A program made the translations under genes and the position numbers. From Manduca sexta (lineage: Eukaryota; Arthropoda; Insecta; Lepidoptera; Sphingidae), in contig NC_051120.1 in the NCBI RefSeq assembly GCF_014839805.1, positions 2,542,001 to 2,606,000 of the forward strand: a DNA stretch of 64,000 nucleotides, given 5' to 3'. The notes under the pieces were generated by a model. It ran no database searches, was not told where the DNA came from, and saw nothing but the letters and a program-made list of their open reading frames with translations. Shown piece after piece: positions 11,714 to 22,605 of the stretch. Within the stretch, counting starts at the first letter, position 1. Each line of letters opens with the position of its first letter.

Positions 11714-11770
11714 AGTATTGTGTTATTTAAAATACAATAATACCGATTGTATTTTAAATAACACAATACT
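11714..11770. repeat. Perfect 25-bp inverted repeat with 7-nt loop
   Basis: The arms AGTATTGTGTTATTTAAAAT+ACAAT (11714-11738) and their exact reverse complement (11746-11770) flank AATACCG. It is preserved without change at 24379-24435 in copy 2. It sits 24 bp before a family B SINE. It may be a palindromic MITE remnant or a hairpin-forming transcript segment. Confidence 0.85.
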
Positions 11771-11793
11771 TTATTTATTACTAAACAATTAGC

Positions 11794-12073
11794 GGCGATA
11801 GCCTAGTTGGGTGTGGAACGGACTGCCAAGACGAATGTCCGCAGGTTCAAATCCCAAGGGCACACACCTCTGACTTTTCTAAAATGATGTGTGTATTCTT
11901 TGTAAATTATCGCTTGCTTTAACGGTGATGGAAAACATCGTGAGCAAACCTGCATACCTGAGAAATTCTCTATAGGAATTTTCGAGGGTGTGTGAAGTCT
12001 ACCAATTCGCACTAGGCGAGCGTGGTGGACTAAGGCCTAATCCCTCTTAGTAGTAGAGGAGGCCCATGCGCAA
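11794..12073 (+). mobile_element. SINE family B, nearly full length
   Basis: GGCGATAGCCTAGTTGGGTG begins the tRNA-like head; GCAGGTTCAAATCCCAAGG is the B-box region; TTAACGGTGATGGAAAACAT, TTCTCTATAGGAATTTTCGA and GTAGTAGAGGAGGCCCATGC follow. With the reversed copy at 10921-11236 it could pair into a long stem. Confidence 0.8.
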
Positions 12074-12479
12074 AGTTATGTGGAAGTTTCAATCTAGTGT
12101 CTGAATGTAAGTTTTCTATGTGTATTTACTGCCTCAACGCCCTTAGGACGCTTTTTTTCGCCTACGTTGAGAACCTATACTATAAATTAATTTCTCTATA
12201 TTGTGACTACGACATTAAAAATATTTATAAATGAGATTATTAACCTTTATTGATATAAAAATAAAACACATCTGGCCATCTTAATATCAAGGGGTCCAAA
12301 TAAGGATCCGACATCCGGTGCCAAAACGTAAATTTTTTGCTGATTAAATTGGCCAAAATTAATTTTATTCCAAGTGTGAGTTATTCTAAAGGTCAACGGT
12401 ATTTCTTATTTCAATATGTTATTTGGAAATGCACATTATTTTTAAACATCAGTAAACGTTCGTCTGTGATTTTTTTGGG

Positions 12480-13265
12480 TTACAGATCCCGGAGTCAACA
12501 CCGAGAGAAATCTGCGATTGGGATGCTGGAATCCCTCGGCTTAGCGGCTGCAGGGACCTGGAGGAAATTTGGAGGAAATAGCTTGGAACAGCAACAGCCC
12601 TTAAGGTCGCGAGGCCCCAGGCGAAAACAAAATAAACCAACGCGAAGCCCCGGGCGGAGCAACAATATCCCCAGGTTGTATCAGTTTCGTCGGTAAGATC
12701 GTAGAAAAAGGTTCTCCAAGGCATCGCGCGAGGCCCTGGGCTGTTGCCCGGTTCGCCTCCCCCAAGGCCGCCTCTGGCTGGGAAGGAAGCGTGGTAGAAA
12801 GATGACCGATCTTAGGTCGAGCGGAGGGGAGAGGGCCAAGGAATGTTCACGAGCCCTTATAGGCCTCAATATGAATTTGGTAACCAAGAGGTACACATTC
12901 CACTATGTGCCGCGGTAATGTCCCCTCATGCATGGACGAGCATTCGGTGTGGAGACAAGCACAAGAACTGCCTCGGAGAGCTCCTCTGTGAATTTGGGTG
13001 AGAAATAACTTATTACATTGATTAAATCCACCTTTTTTGTTCATAGGAGAATAACGCGTTTTCACTACGACTATGGAATGTTGGTTTCACCAGTCTTATG
13101 GTCCAATGTCGACATTCAAAGTATAGCATCATCCGAACGAGCATTGGACTGAGTCCCTAACCCCTGTACACCCTATATCGGCATACCAACTAAAACCCGC
13201 AGTAACCTCCGGCGCAAATAGGGCGGCTTCGGGATGTATTATTGGTGTCTACCAAGTTTGCTTAT
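12480..13265. other. GC-rich block of unknown identity in duplicated copy 1
   Basis: Composition changes sharply from AT-rich flanks to a G+C-rich block, then fades by 13265. An exon-like interval (12486-12692) sits at its left end. The middle reads through GCCTCCCCCAAGGCCGCC and CTTAGGTCGAGCGGAGGGGA; the right part (CACTACGACTATGGAATGTT, GGCGGCTTCGGGATGTATTA) differs strongly from copy 2 between 13096 and 13205. It could be a retroelement relic or a transcribed non-coding locus. No conserved domain was recognised in any frame. Confidence 0.4.
12486..12692 (+). CDS. Exon-like interval (69 codons), function unknown
   Basis: A pyrimidine-rich acceptor (TTTTTTTGGGTTACAG) ends at 12485 and a donor-like CG/GTAAGA follows 12692. 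The 207-bp interval is open in the frame starting at 12487, giving a Gln- and Arg-rich peptide beginning SRSQHREKSAIGMLESLGLA. The same interval in copy 2 (25147-25353) has the same length and keeps the frame. No domain is recognised, and the reverse strand is also open, so coding status is unproven. It might instead be an exon of a non-coding RNA or part of a retroelement. Confidence 0.25.
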
Positions 13266-13489
13266 AATGAGGAATAGCATCCCGAACTTATCATTACGAA
13301 AGATTCTGAAACAATAGATTACTTTTCATAAGTACCTCTAATTACACAGGCTTGATTATTCAGTATTTTACCCAATTATTTTCACTCTTTAACCTACAAT
13401 TTTATAGTTCAAGAGATCTAACAATAATTCAGTTAATACGAAAAATCCTGCTTTAATCTTAGAAGGTGAGACAAAGGCGTAATGTTTGA

Positions 13490-13677
13490 GGTTAAATGAG
13501 ATTTATTGAACAGCTTTTGAACAACTTCGCCTGCCTGACAATTTTTTTCCGGCATTAAAATTAGTAGTAAGTAGTACTACTCAGGAGTGATGTAGCTTCT
13601 TATGAGTTAAAAAAAATCAAATTCGGTTTAATAGTTTCTGAGATTTGCGCGTTCAAACCTTTATAATTAAAAATAGA
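13490..13677 (-). mobile_element. Helitron-like 5'-end fragment
   Basis: On the minus strand it starts TCTATTTTTAATTATAAAGG followed by TTTGAACGCGCAAATCTCAG, matching the 5' end style of the element at 467-1348 (TTTGAACGCGCTAATCTCAG), with a preceding A. The 3' CTAG end was not located. Confidence 0.45.
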
Positions 13678-13679
13678 TT

Positions 13680-16319
13680 CAAATTATTCCTCATCGGTCC
13701 TCAAACCTAAACCAACCAACCGCAGTATCGTTAACTACTAAGCTACAAGCTTCCATTTTTTACCCCCATATGCATAATAATGGTATCGCATGAGCCAGTC
13801 TATTAGAGTGACATCGTTAATCTAATGATCCATGATTCTGTTGCGGGATTCATATTTCCCATGCAGGTATTGGCAATTAAGGACTGTTAACCGTTTTTTT
13901 ATTGTTTATGTTTTTTTTGAATAAAAAGTGTATATATAAAAATCTCTGCACCTTAAAATGGCACTAAATTAAAATGTGATCGTTATTATTTTTAAAGTAT
14001 TAAGAATATTTCTAATGAGACGCCGTGAATATTTAATATGATTCTTAAAAAAAACGTTTAATAATTATAAAATGCAAAAAAAAAATAAAGTAATTTATTT
14101 ATTTATAAACAGTCGGAAACGCAAATATAAATTGACAGTCGCATTTGAATCGACTATTTTTTGTTCTATTTTTAAATTCTATACAGGATAATCATTATAA
14201 CTATAATCGATTAATAAAATTTGAAAAAAGAATAAACATTTAAATCGCCTTAAGCGATCCGAGACCAACAAATAACGCATAGTGATTCAATAAGTCAACC
14301 CTAAACCGCTATAACGATGTTTAAATCCGACAATTACACGGGCTTCTTTGGCCATTGTTTATTGCGTTTATGTTTCACGTATAATGGACGACGTGCTTTA
14401 TTTTAAGATGTTTTTATGTGTTTTTACAGCAGTTTAAGTATTAGTAAAGATTTTAGTGCTGAGGTACTGAGTTATGCACGTTTGCGTGAGATATCTCTTT
14501 TGGTATTTTAAGCTATGAATAAGTATGTTTAAGATTTTTTAGATTAAGAATATAAAGATACTAACTTCTTTATCTGTGGTTTTTAGTATGTTAAGTCCTT
14601 TGTTCATTATGTGGCTGAACCATAAACATGGAGATTGGGTGATCCTACGTAGCTGTCAAATGAATTTTGGCTATAATATAGATAAAGTGATTTGTATTCG
14701 ACAATATAAATCTATGCAAATAGACATAATACACTGGCAACTATGCTGTTTCTTCGTAGAGATTTTTGTAAATGAATTTCTCTTCACTTGCTATAAGTTA
14801 TGAGCATGTGACTTCTCACATCAATCTTTCTATTTAATTTAATTAATAGTATACAGAAAAAGACACAAATAAGGTCGGTTTTATGCAGTTTCCATTTTAA
14901 AAATATAATGTTTATTTTTTATTACGCGTGTCAAAATAATTATATCTAAAATATTACGCGGCATTATGTAACTTATGTAAACAAACATAAAGGTTTTATT
15001 AAGCCATTAACTTTTTACGTCAAGTCGTTTGTATAATACCTGAAAATTTGAGAGAGCACTAAAATACTTTATTGGAAGTTCAGTTATCACCGGGAATAAT
15101 TAAAACCATTGTCTTGGGCCAAAAGAAATTACGGTCACCATAAATTGTAAAGCCAGCGTTATTTAAAACACCATATTTAAAATAGTACTATAAAAACAAC
15201 ATATTATTCGACCAATTATGTTGGCCTTTCGCGCCCTCGAGTATATTTACAACGCTACCGAAAGCCGTACGTTTTTTAGGGTTGACAAAGTTCAATTTAT
15301 GCTGGATGTTGGAGACCAAAAAACTTTGGGTAGAGGACGAACTGTGAAGACAATTTTGGGATTCATTTTGAATTTAACGTCGTCAAATCTTTAAGGACAT
15401 TTTATAGTACAATTTTAATAAGTTTATAAAAATTCATAATATCAACTGTAATGTGTCCTTAACAAGTTTATAAAAAATCATGATATCAACCTTAAATTGT
15501 GAAGGTTAAATGTCAAAGCAACTTTAAACAATTATATTTGAATTATCTAGCTTACAACTTCCTGAAACCAAAACCTCACACGAACACAAAAGACATCGAA
15601 AACCACACCAAAAGAAGGTATTTCATTCGCCAAAATTACCAAACAAACACAATAGGGTACCGGTTTTTTTTATGCAGTTTTCGCAGTAGTGCTTCTTTTT
15701 CGTATTATTAACTATTGCATATAGAATAAGGTACAAAATCAAGCATAGGATGGTCCCGTATTCTCAAAAGGGGGCAAGCGGACCCACCATTCTTTCAAAA
15801 ATCCGTCCCCGGGATCTGTCTTACTACGGGTATCTTGACGGTTTTAAATATTTTATCGGTAGTTAAATACGTTTTATTACACGACTCCCAGATTAGTGAA
15901 ATGAGTAAAATCATCGGAGGTAACAAAGATCATTGACATTCTGTAAGTTATTTTCTAGTGAGTGACATTCGTATTTTTTAAGACGCTTTTTTTGTTTTTT
16001 TTTATTTCAATAATACAAGTGACTATTAACTATAGAAGTGAATTTGCTTATGTTTGTGATATATTTAAAAGTATGTGAACTTTGCTTGGCTTCGATTTTT
16101 CTTTTTTGAAATAGAGAGTGTATTATTGATGTAGCGGACGTTTGATTTTATAGACTTTAGTGAAATCTCATTGTCTGACAAAATGATAACAATGATGTCT
16201 AAAATAATGTGGTTTGACGAACAAACCGCCAGGTTTTCAATAAAAAAGATCTCGTACATTACAGTTTCTAATTATTTCTTTCTTGGTTAGTAGAAGCCTA
16301 AAACTGAGGACTGATCCGC
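13680..16319. other. AT-rich stretch within duplicated copy 1
   Basis: Open frames of 60-75 codons (for example 14576-14803 and 15499-15711) are AT-driven and lack domains or splice sites. The patch 14015-14165 is more diverged from copy 2 than its surroundings. No gene is supported. Confidence 0.45.
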
Positions 16320-16573
16320 TGGTGGTAGGATATATTTTGTATCCGCCCGGATAGCGATCACCGTACACATGATGTAAAAACCCGCCATGGTGGCTCACGT
16401 AAGTGTGTCGCATTCCGGGATCAGTCTGTGTATAACCGGTTCCATCAGGCCGGCATTAGTGTGTCGACTGTCGAAGGGTAATCATCTCTCGTCAGTCGAT
16501 ATTCTATTGGACCACACGCCACTTACCATCAGGTGCAGTGCGGTCACATTGCGTTTCGATATAAAAAGTTGAA
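16320..16573 (-). repeat. Interspersed repeat, family C
   Basis: The plus strand runs GGTGGTAGGATATATTTTG, CCGCCCGGATAGCGATCACC, GTGGCTCACGTAAGTGTGTC, CAGGCCGGCATTAGTGTGTC, CTCTCGTCAGTCGATATTC and ACTTACCATCAGGTGCAGTG. The same order recurs at 28967-29216, 39041-39280 and 60556-60785, and reversed at 18548-18748, 31419-31612 and 42190-42380. The class is undetermined. Confidence 0.7.
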
Positions 16574-17910
16574 GGATCAGATCATATTGTAGTATCATAC
16601 AGTCCAGTGGAAAAGATGTCAATCATATTGTAGTATAATACAGTCCAATGGCAAATGTTGTCTTTAGAAGAATAATTTCCTACGTTTTGATTCTTGTAGG
16701 TTTATTTACGTTGGTGTGATATTGTATAATTTGAAATTATAAAAGCGATATGTTAACTAAAGCAATTTTGTTACCTCTGAACTGTGGTTAAATCTTGTGA
16801 AAATTTTCACACTTCGCTACTGATATAGTCTTAAGGCAGATGGAAAATACATCTTACAATAAGATATTATACTCTACGATATCTAGTTTCACATTGACGA
16901 AATCGGTTACGACATAAGCACATAATATTATAGGTAGTATAGTAGGTAGGTCCTTAGAGAATAGTTTTTCTCCACAACTATTTACTATCTAATAACCATC
17001 CCAAACTGTTTACATCCGGTTAACCTCGATTGATTTAAGCGCCATTAGAATTTATACGAGACACAAACGTCCAAGCATCCCTCGGGAGAAGACAAAGGAA
17101 TCCCGGAATGCACGATGTTTACGACAGAATTAATTTTCATTTGAATGTTTCAGTTCAGCTTGCTTTTGATGGCTTGATTTATTGTTTTCTATATACATTA
17201 GGGATTGCTTTATGGCTTTAAATAATGGCCAATAATTATTATTATTGTTGTGAGGAACATCAGCAAAAGGTTTGTTATAAATACATCTCGCTGAGTTATC
17301 ATTTTTTGTAACTGTAGTTGCTATTTTGTATGTAATTCATAAGCTCACGTTTTTATGCCTAGTGTGGTAGGCAGATGTCTAAATACGTACATGCACTATA
17401 TACGCTCAACCGAACTGATTCTCATTCCAAGATGTATGTAATATTCTTTTAACTGGTTTAACTCTACCCATGAAAAAATCATGTACTTTTGCAAATAGAT
17501 ACACACTTTAAAATTCGAGACCAGAGAAAAATGTAATTTAGCTAAAGTAACCCTTAAGTCTTCTCAAAATTAAGAGCTACTTACACCTACGCTCCTCCAC
17601 ACTGGTCAAGCTAAAATGAACCTTAAACTATATAGTACAAGCGACACCCCTCTCTACCTTCAAGGTCTGAATAGTGTTAACGTTCTAAACACTGTCCCAC
17701 TCTCCCCATAATTGGGTTAAGGCGTACAAATTGAGCGATCATAACATGAAATTCAAATGCAGACAAAGACAATAGGCAGTAAACAAGCTCTAGCCTTGAC
17801 AGTGTAATTATAACAGCTATTATGTGATCACGAAGCGAAGGGAACCTGGATGCCCTACATTGCGTAGTTTAGTTCATGTTTAGATTCGTTACTGGTTTTT
17901 TGAGTAATAA
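16574..17910. other. Copy 1 sequence with structural differences from copy 2
   Basis: 16574-16960 aligns only in pieces with 29218-29836. Blocks such as AAGGCAGATGGAAAA and GAACTGTGGTTAAAT are present in both but in different order, and a Helitron-like insertion in copy 2 is absent here. 16960-17910 is near-identical to copy 2 and holds no recognised gene. Confidence 0.6.
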
Positions 17911-18078
17911 TAATATTACCCTGTATTATATACTGTCCCACTGTTGGGACGGGCCTCATCTACCACTGAGAGGGGATAGGCCTTATTCGATGATCTCATT
18001 CAAATTGTTAGTTTTCACACACCATCGAAATTCCTATAGAGAACTTATGAGGTATACCGGTTTCCTCACGGTGTTTTT
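17911..18078 (-). mobile_element. SINE family B, truncated
   Basis: Contains TACTGTCCCACTGTTGGGAC, GGGCCTCATCTACCACTGAG, AATTCCTATAGAGAACTTAT and TTCCTCACGGTGTTTTTGAG. The tRNA-like head is missing. Confidence 0.6.
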
Positions 18079-18137
18079 GAGTGGTGATTACCAAAACCAA
18101 ATGTGGGTATTGTAGGGACTTTAAATCATAGATTTTT

Positions 18138-18290
18138 ATCACACAAAGACGCGTTATGCCTTTCTCCCAAAGGGGTAGGCAGTGGTCCTACCAGTGCATC
18201 CACTTCTAGTTATGTGTATTCCATCCCATGATGTGATAGAGACAAGCCTTTTGTCACATCGGGCATAAATTTCAGACTCTGGACTGATCA
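18138..18290 (-). mobile_element. SINE family A, 5'-truncated
   Basis: Reversed family A body: ACGCGTTATGCCTTTCTCCC, then CCATCCCATGATGTGATAGA and GGGCATAAATTTCAGACTC. The tRNA-like head is absent. The copy 2 equivalent is 31020-31172. Confidence 0.55.
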
Positions 18291-18547
18291 TCAAAAAAAC
18301 ACAATATCGCTTTGCCCAGCCTGGCACCTCAGAGCGGCGATATAAGAATTCAACTGCGTCACTGAAGCAGTCATTGTGCCTTCCAGTGGACCAAACCAAA
18401 TCGTAGTATGTTCAGTATAAAGTCTCTACCACCAGCATGGATGTTTAAATACACTTATTTAATGGTACGTAACTGCAAATCCCGTGGGAGTAGGATTAGA
18501 CTATTAAATGCAACTCACTCCACTCCTGAAGCAAAAAAAATTTTATA

Positions 18548-18748
18548 CGTGCAAGGTGACCTCACTGCACCTGATGGTAGTTCTGAAGTGGGGGGTCCAA
18601 TAGAATGTTGACTGACGAGAGACGATTAACCCTCGACAGTCGGCACAATAATGCCGGCCTGATGGAACCGGATATACACGGACTGATCACGACGCGACAC
18701 TTACGGTGGTCGCTATCTGGGCGGATATAAAACATATCCTACCACCAG
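18548..18748 (+). repeat. Interspersed repeat, family C
   Basis: CACTGCACCTGATGGTAGTT, CCAATAGAATGTTGACTGAC, AATAATGCCGGCCTGATGG, CACTTACGGTGGTCGCTATC and ATATCCTACCACCAGCACAT in order. It is inverted relative to 16320-16573. Confidence 0.65.
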
Positions 18749-18749
18749 C

Positions 18750-20108
18750 ACATATCTGTTCTACTTTTATACGTCTTCTTAAGGGACGTACACTTTCATC
18801 GATTAAGGGTAGTTTTATCTCGCCTTTATTAATTCAATCATGTTTTTCTCGCTCCAAACAGACTCTTCCATCTACCTTCGCTCAATTAACACATTTATCT
18901 ACAAAAAGTCTACATTAAACAGCAAAATAAATTCAAAATTGTTTTATTCGCGCAGGCAAACAAGCCTTCATTACGAGGTGTGGCAAGTTACTCATTTTAG
19001 ATCATAAATTATCGTGTTAGCAGCTGACCTCTTTATTGGAGTATTGTCATCAATGTATTTGTTTGTTAATTTATTGTCGCATTGTTCTTCTGATATACAT
19101 ATTATATTCCAGTTGATACTAAGATTGTTTAAAAGAGATACTTATATTTTAATAATGTATAGGTAGATATTTTAATTTTAACTTTCTGACGACCTACACT
19201 TCAATCCGCCTTCTTTTCATAAAGATTGCATTCTTGGAAACATCGGGAAAAATTAAAATTTAAAATCGCGATAAAATCCGAACACTATTGGAATGAATTA
19301 AATTGAATTGATTTATTTACAAAAGTAATGGAGTAAGGTCATAATATGGTAGGTGATCACGGTTTATAGATATTGAAAAAAGAAGCTTAAAGATTTAGAA
19401 TTATTATTTACACGTCTTCCCAATTTAAAATAGGTAAATACTAGTAATGATTATTAAATGATCGTCTGAGGAGATTACTTAAAGTTTGCTTATAAGAAGT
19501 AACACCTTGAACAAGATTAGCGATTAAACGTATAATCACCTCCTAAATACAACGCCCTAGGCATAAGTATATGAGCACCAGCCATTTTCAAAAAAGGACC
19601 AAGACTTTGACAGCATAATTTTAACCGTCAACTCACAAATTAGTGTTCAATTTCCCTTGGCGAGGATGATTGATGACTAAAACAGTTACGGAGTAAACGA
19701 CCTAGGCAACGCTGGATACTCAAGTTAAAAACATGACCTAGAGTCTAGATAAAAAGTTGAGCATGAAACAATTGTAGTTGATCGGTGAATTAATTGGTTT
19801 TGAATTCTATGACATGGGAATAGGGGATGTTATTGTTTAGCTAGAATTTATGGATGGTGCGATGTTGCGCACGCGATGGTTTCTTGTTTGGAAATGAGGT
19901 AAGTCAATATTTTTAGTTTAATTTTATGAAGACAATGTATTGGGTTTATGTTAATAAGACTTAATATCTCTATAAGTATTGTAAGCTATGTGTGACTCAA
20001 TTAAGTACTTTTAGAAATTTAATTGATGAATTATTATCTAATTATTACAAGTATAATGTTTTTTAAATAATCAAAAATAAAAATTATAAGCCTAATCGAT
20101 AACTCTAA
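18750..20108. other. AT-rich stretch within duplicated copy 1
   Basis: At 19185-19275 it carries TTGGAAACATCGGGAAAAAT and AAAATCGCGATAAAATCCGA, a fragment resembling the repeat at 35700-35764 (GAAACGTCGGGAGAAAAATA). No other gene or repeat recognised. Confidence 0.45.
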
Positions 20109-20330
20109 ATACATAATATGTATATGGCGTGCGAGGTCTCGAGTTCGAAGATCAGGTCGGGTAAGTGATACTGCATTTTCCTATACAATATTAATCCGGA
20201 GTATGAAATTTTGTACCCGATATGGCTATAGGCTCGATCCCACCATGGGACGGAACACACAAGAGAAAAGATGGTGTCTTGGTTGGGACCTCTGCCTCCG
20301 CCTTCTGGGATACAAGATGTGAGTGTGTGT
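20109..20330 (+). mobile_element. SINE family A, diverged
   Basis: Contains a B-box-like CGAGTTCGAAGATCAGGTCG, then ATATGGCTATAGGCTCGATC, ATGGGACGGAACACACAAG and CTCTGCCTCCGCCTTCTGG, ending in a GT-rich microsatellite. The counterpart in copy 2 begins at 32995. Confidence 0.6.
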
Positions 20331-20372
20331 GTGAGAGCGCGCGTACGCGTATGTGTTTGTGTGAGTGTATTT
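20308..20372. repeat. GT/GC microsatellite tract
   Basis: GTGAGTGTGTGTGTGAGAGC, then GCGCGTACGCGTATGTG. Copy 2 (33188-33242) differs in unit number, as expected for allelic microsatellite variation. Confidence 0.7.
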
Positions 20373-20865
20373 TAGAATTTTTCGACTTATGTTCTTCGCT
20401 CACCGGATCCTTTCAGCATACAATAGGATACCGCTGTTTTCTCCGATACAGTTATTTAGATATTTTCCCACGATCATTGTATCCAATAAAAACGTCTTTT
20501 AATGCTCACCACCGAACCATAAACACACGTGGTTACTTACATGCCACGGCAAATTGATCCTTACATTACACCAATTGGATATATAGAAATTTTTTTCCGC
20601 GTTTTCATATTTTGCTTTACTTTTTCGTTTTACGCTTTCAGATTCCTATCGTAGTGGTAGACGTGAGTCATACAACTTTAAATATTAATCGTATTACCTA
20701 TTAGGTATAATTACTTAGTACATTATTTAATGAATAAGTACTTTTATCTTATCTTGCAGTTAGTGAGTATTCTAATGAATATGAATGTAGGTCAGTGTGG
20801 AACAAAGTATTGTGTTTGGGTAATGGACGAAATATGATGATTTAAAATAATTTTAATTTGAAATT

Positions 20866-20975
20866 TGTGCCCGATATGGCGATAAGTTCGTCCCCGATTA
20901 CATCATGGGACGGAATACACGCGGCGGAAAGTAGGTTGCGCATCAATTGCGTCTCTGCCTACCCCCATAAAAGGC
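20866..20975 (+). mobile_element. SINE family A, 5'-truncated
   Basis: TTTGTGCCCGATATGGCGAT, CATCATGGGACGGAATACAC and GTCTCTGCCTACCCCCATAA. Only the 3' half is present. The copy 2 equivalent is 33794-33907. Confidence 0.6.
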
Positions 20976-22105
20976 ATGAGTATATTTGGATCTTTATATA
21001 AAAAATGTACGAAACAGAAAAGATGAATAATATAAATAAAATCAAAATTTGAATAAAATAGCAAACATAGCCAGTTATGAAAAACATTAATATTGTTTGG
21101 ATTGCTCCATCTGCGTGAAATGGAACGTATTACGTAACATTTGTTGTGCGAGGTCAGTTGCAAACAGCAGATGTGTTAAAACTATATAAATTCGAATAAT
21201 TTATAACACCAATAACTAATTTAATTTTACTCGTACTCAAAACACTTTTATGAAAACACATTGCTAATAATTTCACACCAAAATTCATTTAAAGGATCTA
21301 TTTGACAAGATATTTAGGGTTGACACTTTTAATTCAATATAATATATTCTTTTTAAAATATTTGTAGGGTTGCCACACTCTTATATTAAAAAACCTTCTA
21401 GGTCTCTGCATACCTCTTGACGTCAGTCTCGTTATTTCCTTTTTTTGTCATCTTGCAACCCTATTGCAATTCTTTCTACAGCCATTTACAGCTCGAAAGT
21501 GAAATTTTTCGTATATTTTACGACACTTGTGTCTGAATAGGCCGTTTACTGTCCCCCATTTTGCAATGGCGCCGTTTGGGGTTTAATCATTAAAATTAAT
21601 GTTATGGGAATTGTAATTTTTGTGGCGTTTTTTCCTGGCAATAATTTGGAAATATTGAACGCGGGAAGCGTGTGATAAATTCAAAAGTAATGTCCATAAA
21701 TAACGTTTATTATTAAAGCGAAGCAGGTGTTATGTCTAGAAAATTTAAGTGATAATAAAATATAAAAGTTTTTATTTATTTAAATAAAGCTGTCATGCAT
21801 GAGAATATTATCTTTTTTTTAATGTTTTGGTTTCATCTTTGTATTAATACTATACTATATTACTATAATATGTATGATTCTACCGCGTCCTAAAATGTGT
21901 TTAACCGCATCTAAAAAAATTAAACAAAAAAGCAGCACAAAATCTAAAATCAGAACACTACGAGTTAACCCTCAAACGCACAGGTTATTTATTTCCACCC
22001 TCGAACCGAAGCCGCGATCCAAATGACCGTACGTAATGACCTAACTATTGTCCTCGCCCCAATGTTTGCGAAGCCTCATTTATTTTATATATCTCTATGA
22101 GATTT
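20976..22105. other. AT-rich end of copy 1 up to the gap
   Basis: No supported gene. A mixed-composition patch at 21390-21560 includes GACGTCAG and CAATGGCGCCGTTTGG. It could be regulatory, but nothing decides this. Confidence 0.4.
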
Positions 22106-22605
22106 NNNNNNNNNNNNNNNNNNNNNNNNNNNNNNNNNNNNNNNNNNNNNNNNNNNNNNNNNNNNNNNNNNNNNNNNNNNNNNNNNNNNNNNNNNNNNNN
22201 NNNNNNNNNNNNNNNNNNNNNNNNNNNNNNNNNNNNNNNNNNNNNNNNNNNNNNNNNNNNNNNNNNNNNNNNNNNNNNNNNNNNNNNNNNNNNNNNNNNN
22301 NNNNNNNNNNNNNNNNNNNNNNNNNNNNNNNNNNNNNNNNNNNNNNNNNNNNNNNNNNNNNNNNNNNNNNNNNNNNNNNNNNNNNNNNNNNNNNNNNNNN
22401 NNNNNNNNNNNNNNNNNNNNNNNNNNNNNNNNNNNNNNNNNNNNNNNNNNNNNNNNNNNNNNNNNNNNNNNNNNNNNNNNNNNNNNNNNNNNNNNNNNNN
22501 NNNNNNNNNNNNNNNNNNNNNNNNNNNNNNNNNNNNNNNNNNNNNNNNNNNNNNNNNNNNNNNNNNNNNNNNNNNNNNNNNNNNNNNNNNNNNNNNNNNN
22601 NNNNN
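22106..22605. other. Assembly gap, exactly 500 N
   Basis: A run of 500 N with no sequence. The round number suggests a placeholder of arbitrary size. It exactly separates the end of copy 1 from the start of copy 2. Confidence 0.99.

Larger units (their letters stand above)
9937..22105 (+). repeat. Large duplicated segment, copy 1 (~12.2 kb)
   Basis: Matches 22606-35035 in order and orientation, starting GACCGATAAGTGTCTTTCC and ending CTCTATGAGATTT directly at the N gap. Landmarks occur in the same order in both copies: GGAAACATCCTGTCATAC, the inverted SINE pair, the 57-bp hairpin, the GC-rich block, the family C repeats and the GTGTGT tract. Differences are mostly single-base indels in homopolymers, plus a few structural changes. 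Because one copy ends and the other begins exactly at the gap, the likely cause is two overlapping haplotype contigs placed in series. Confidence 0.9.

Noticed and set aside
21390..21560. Promoter-like patch with GACGTCAG and CAATGGCGCC motifs, repeated in copy 2 near 34350-34520
   Set aside because: Single short motifs in AT-rich DNA are expected by chance, and no associated first exon was found.
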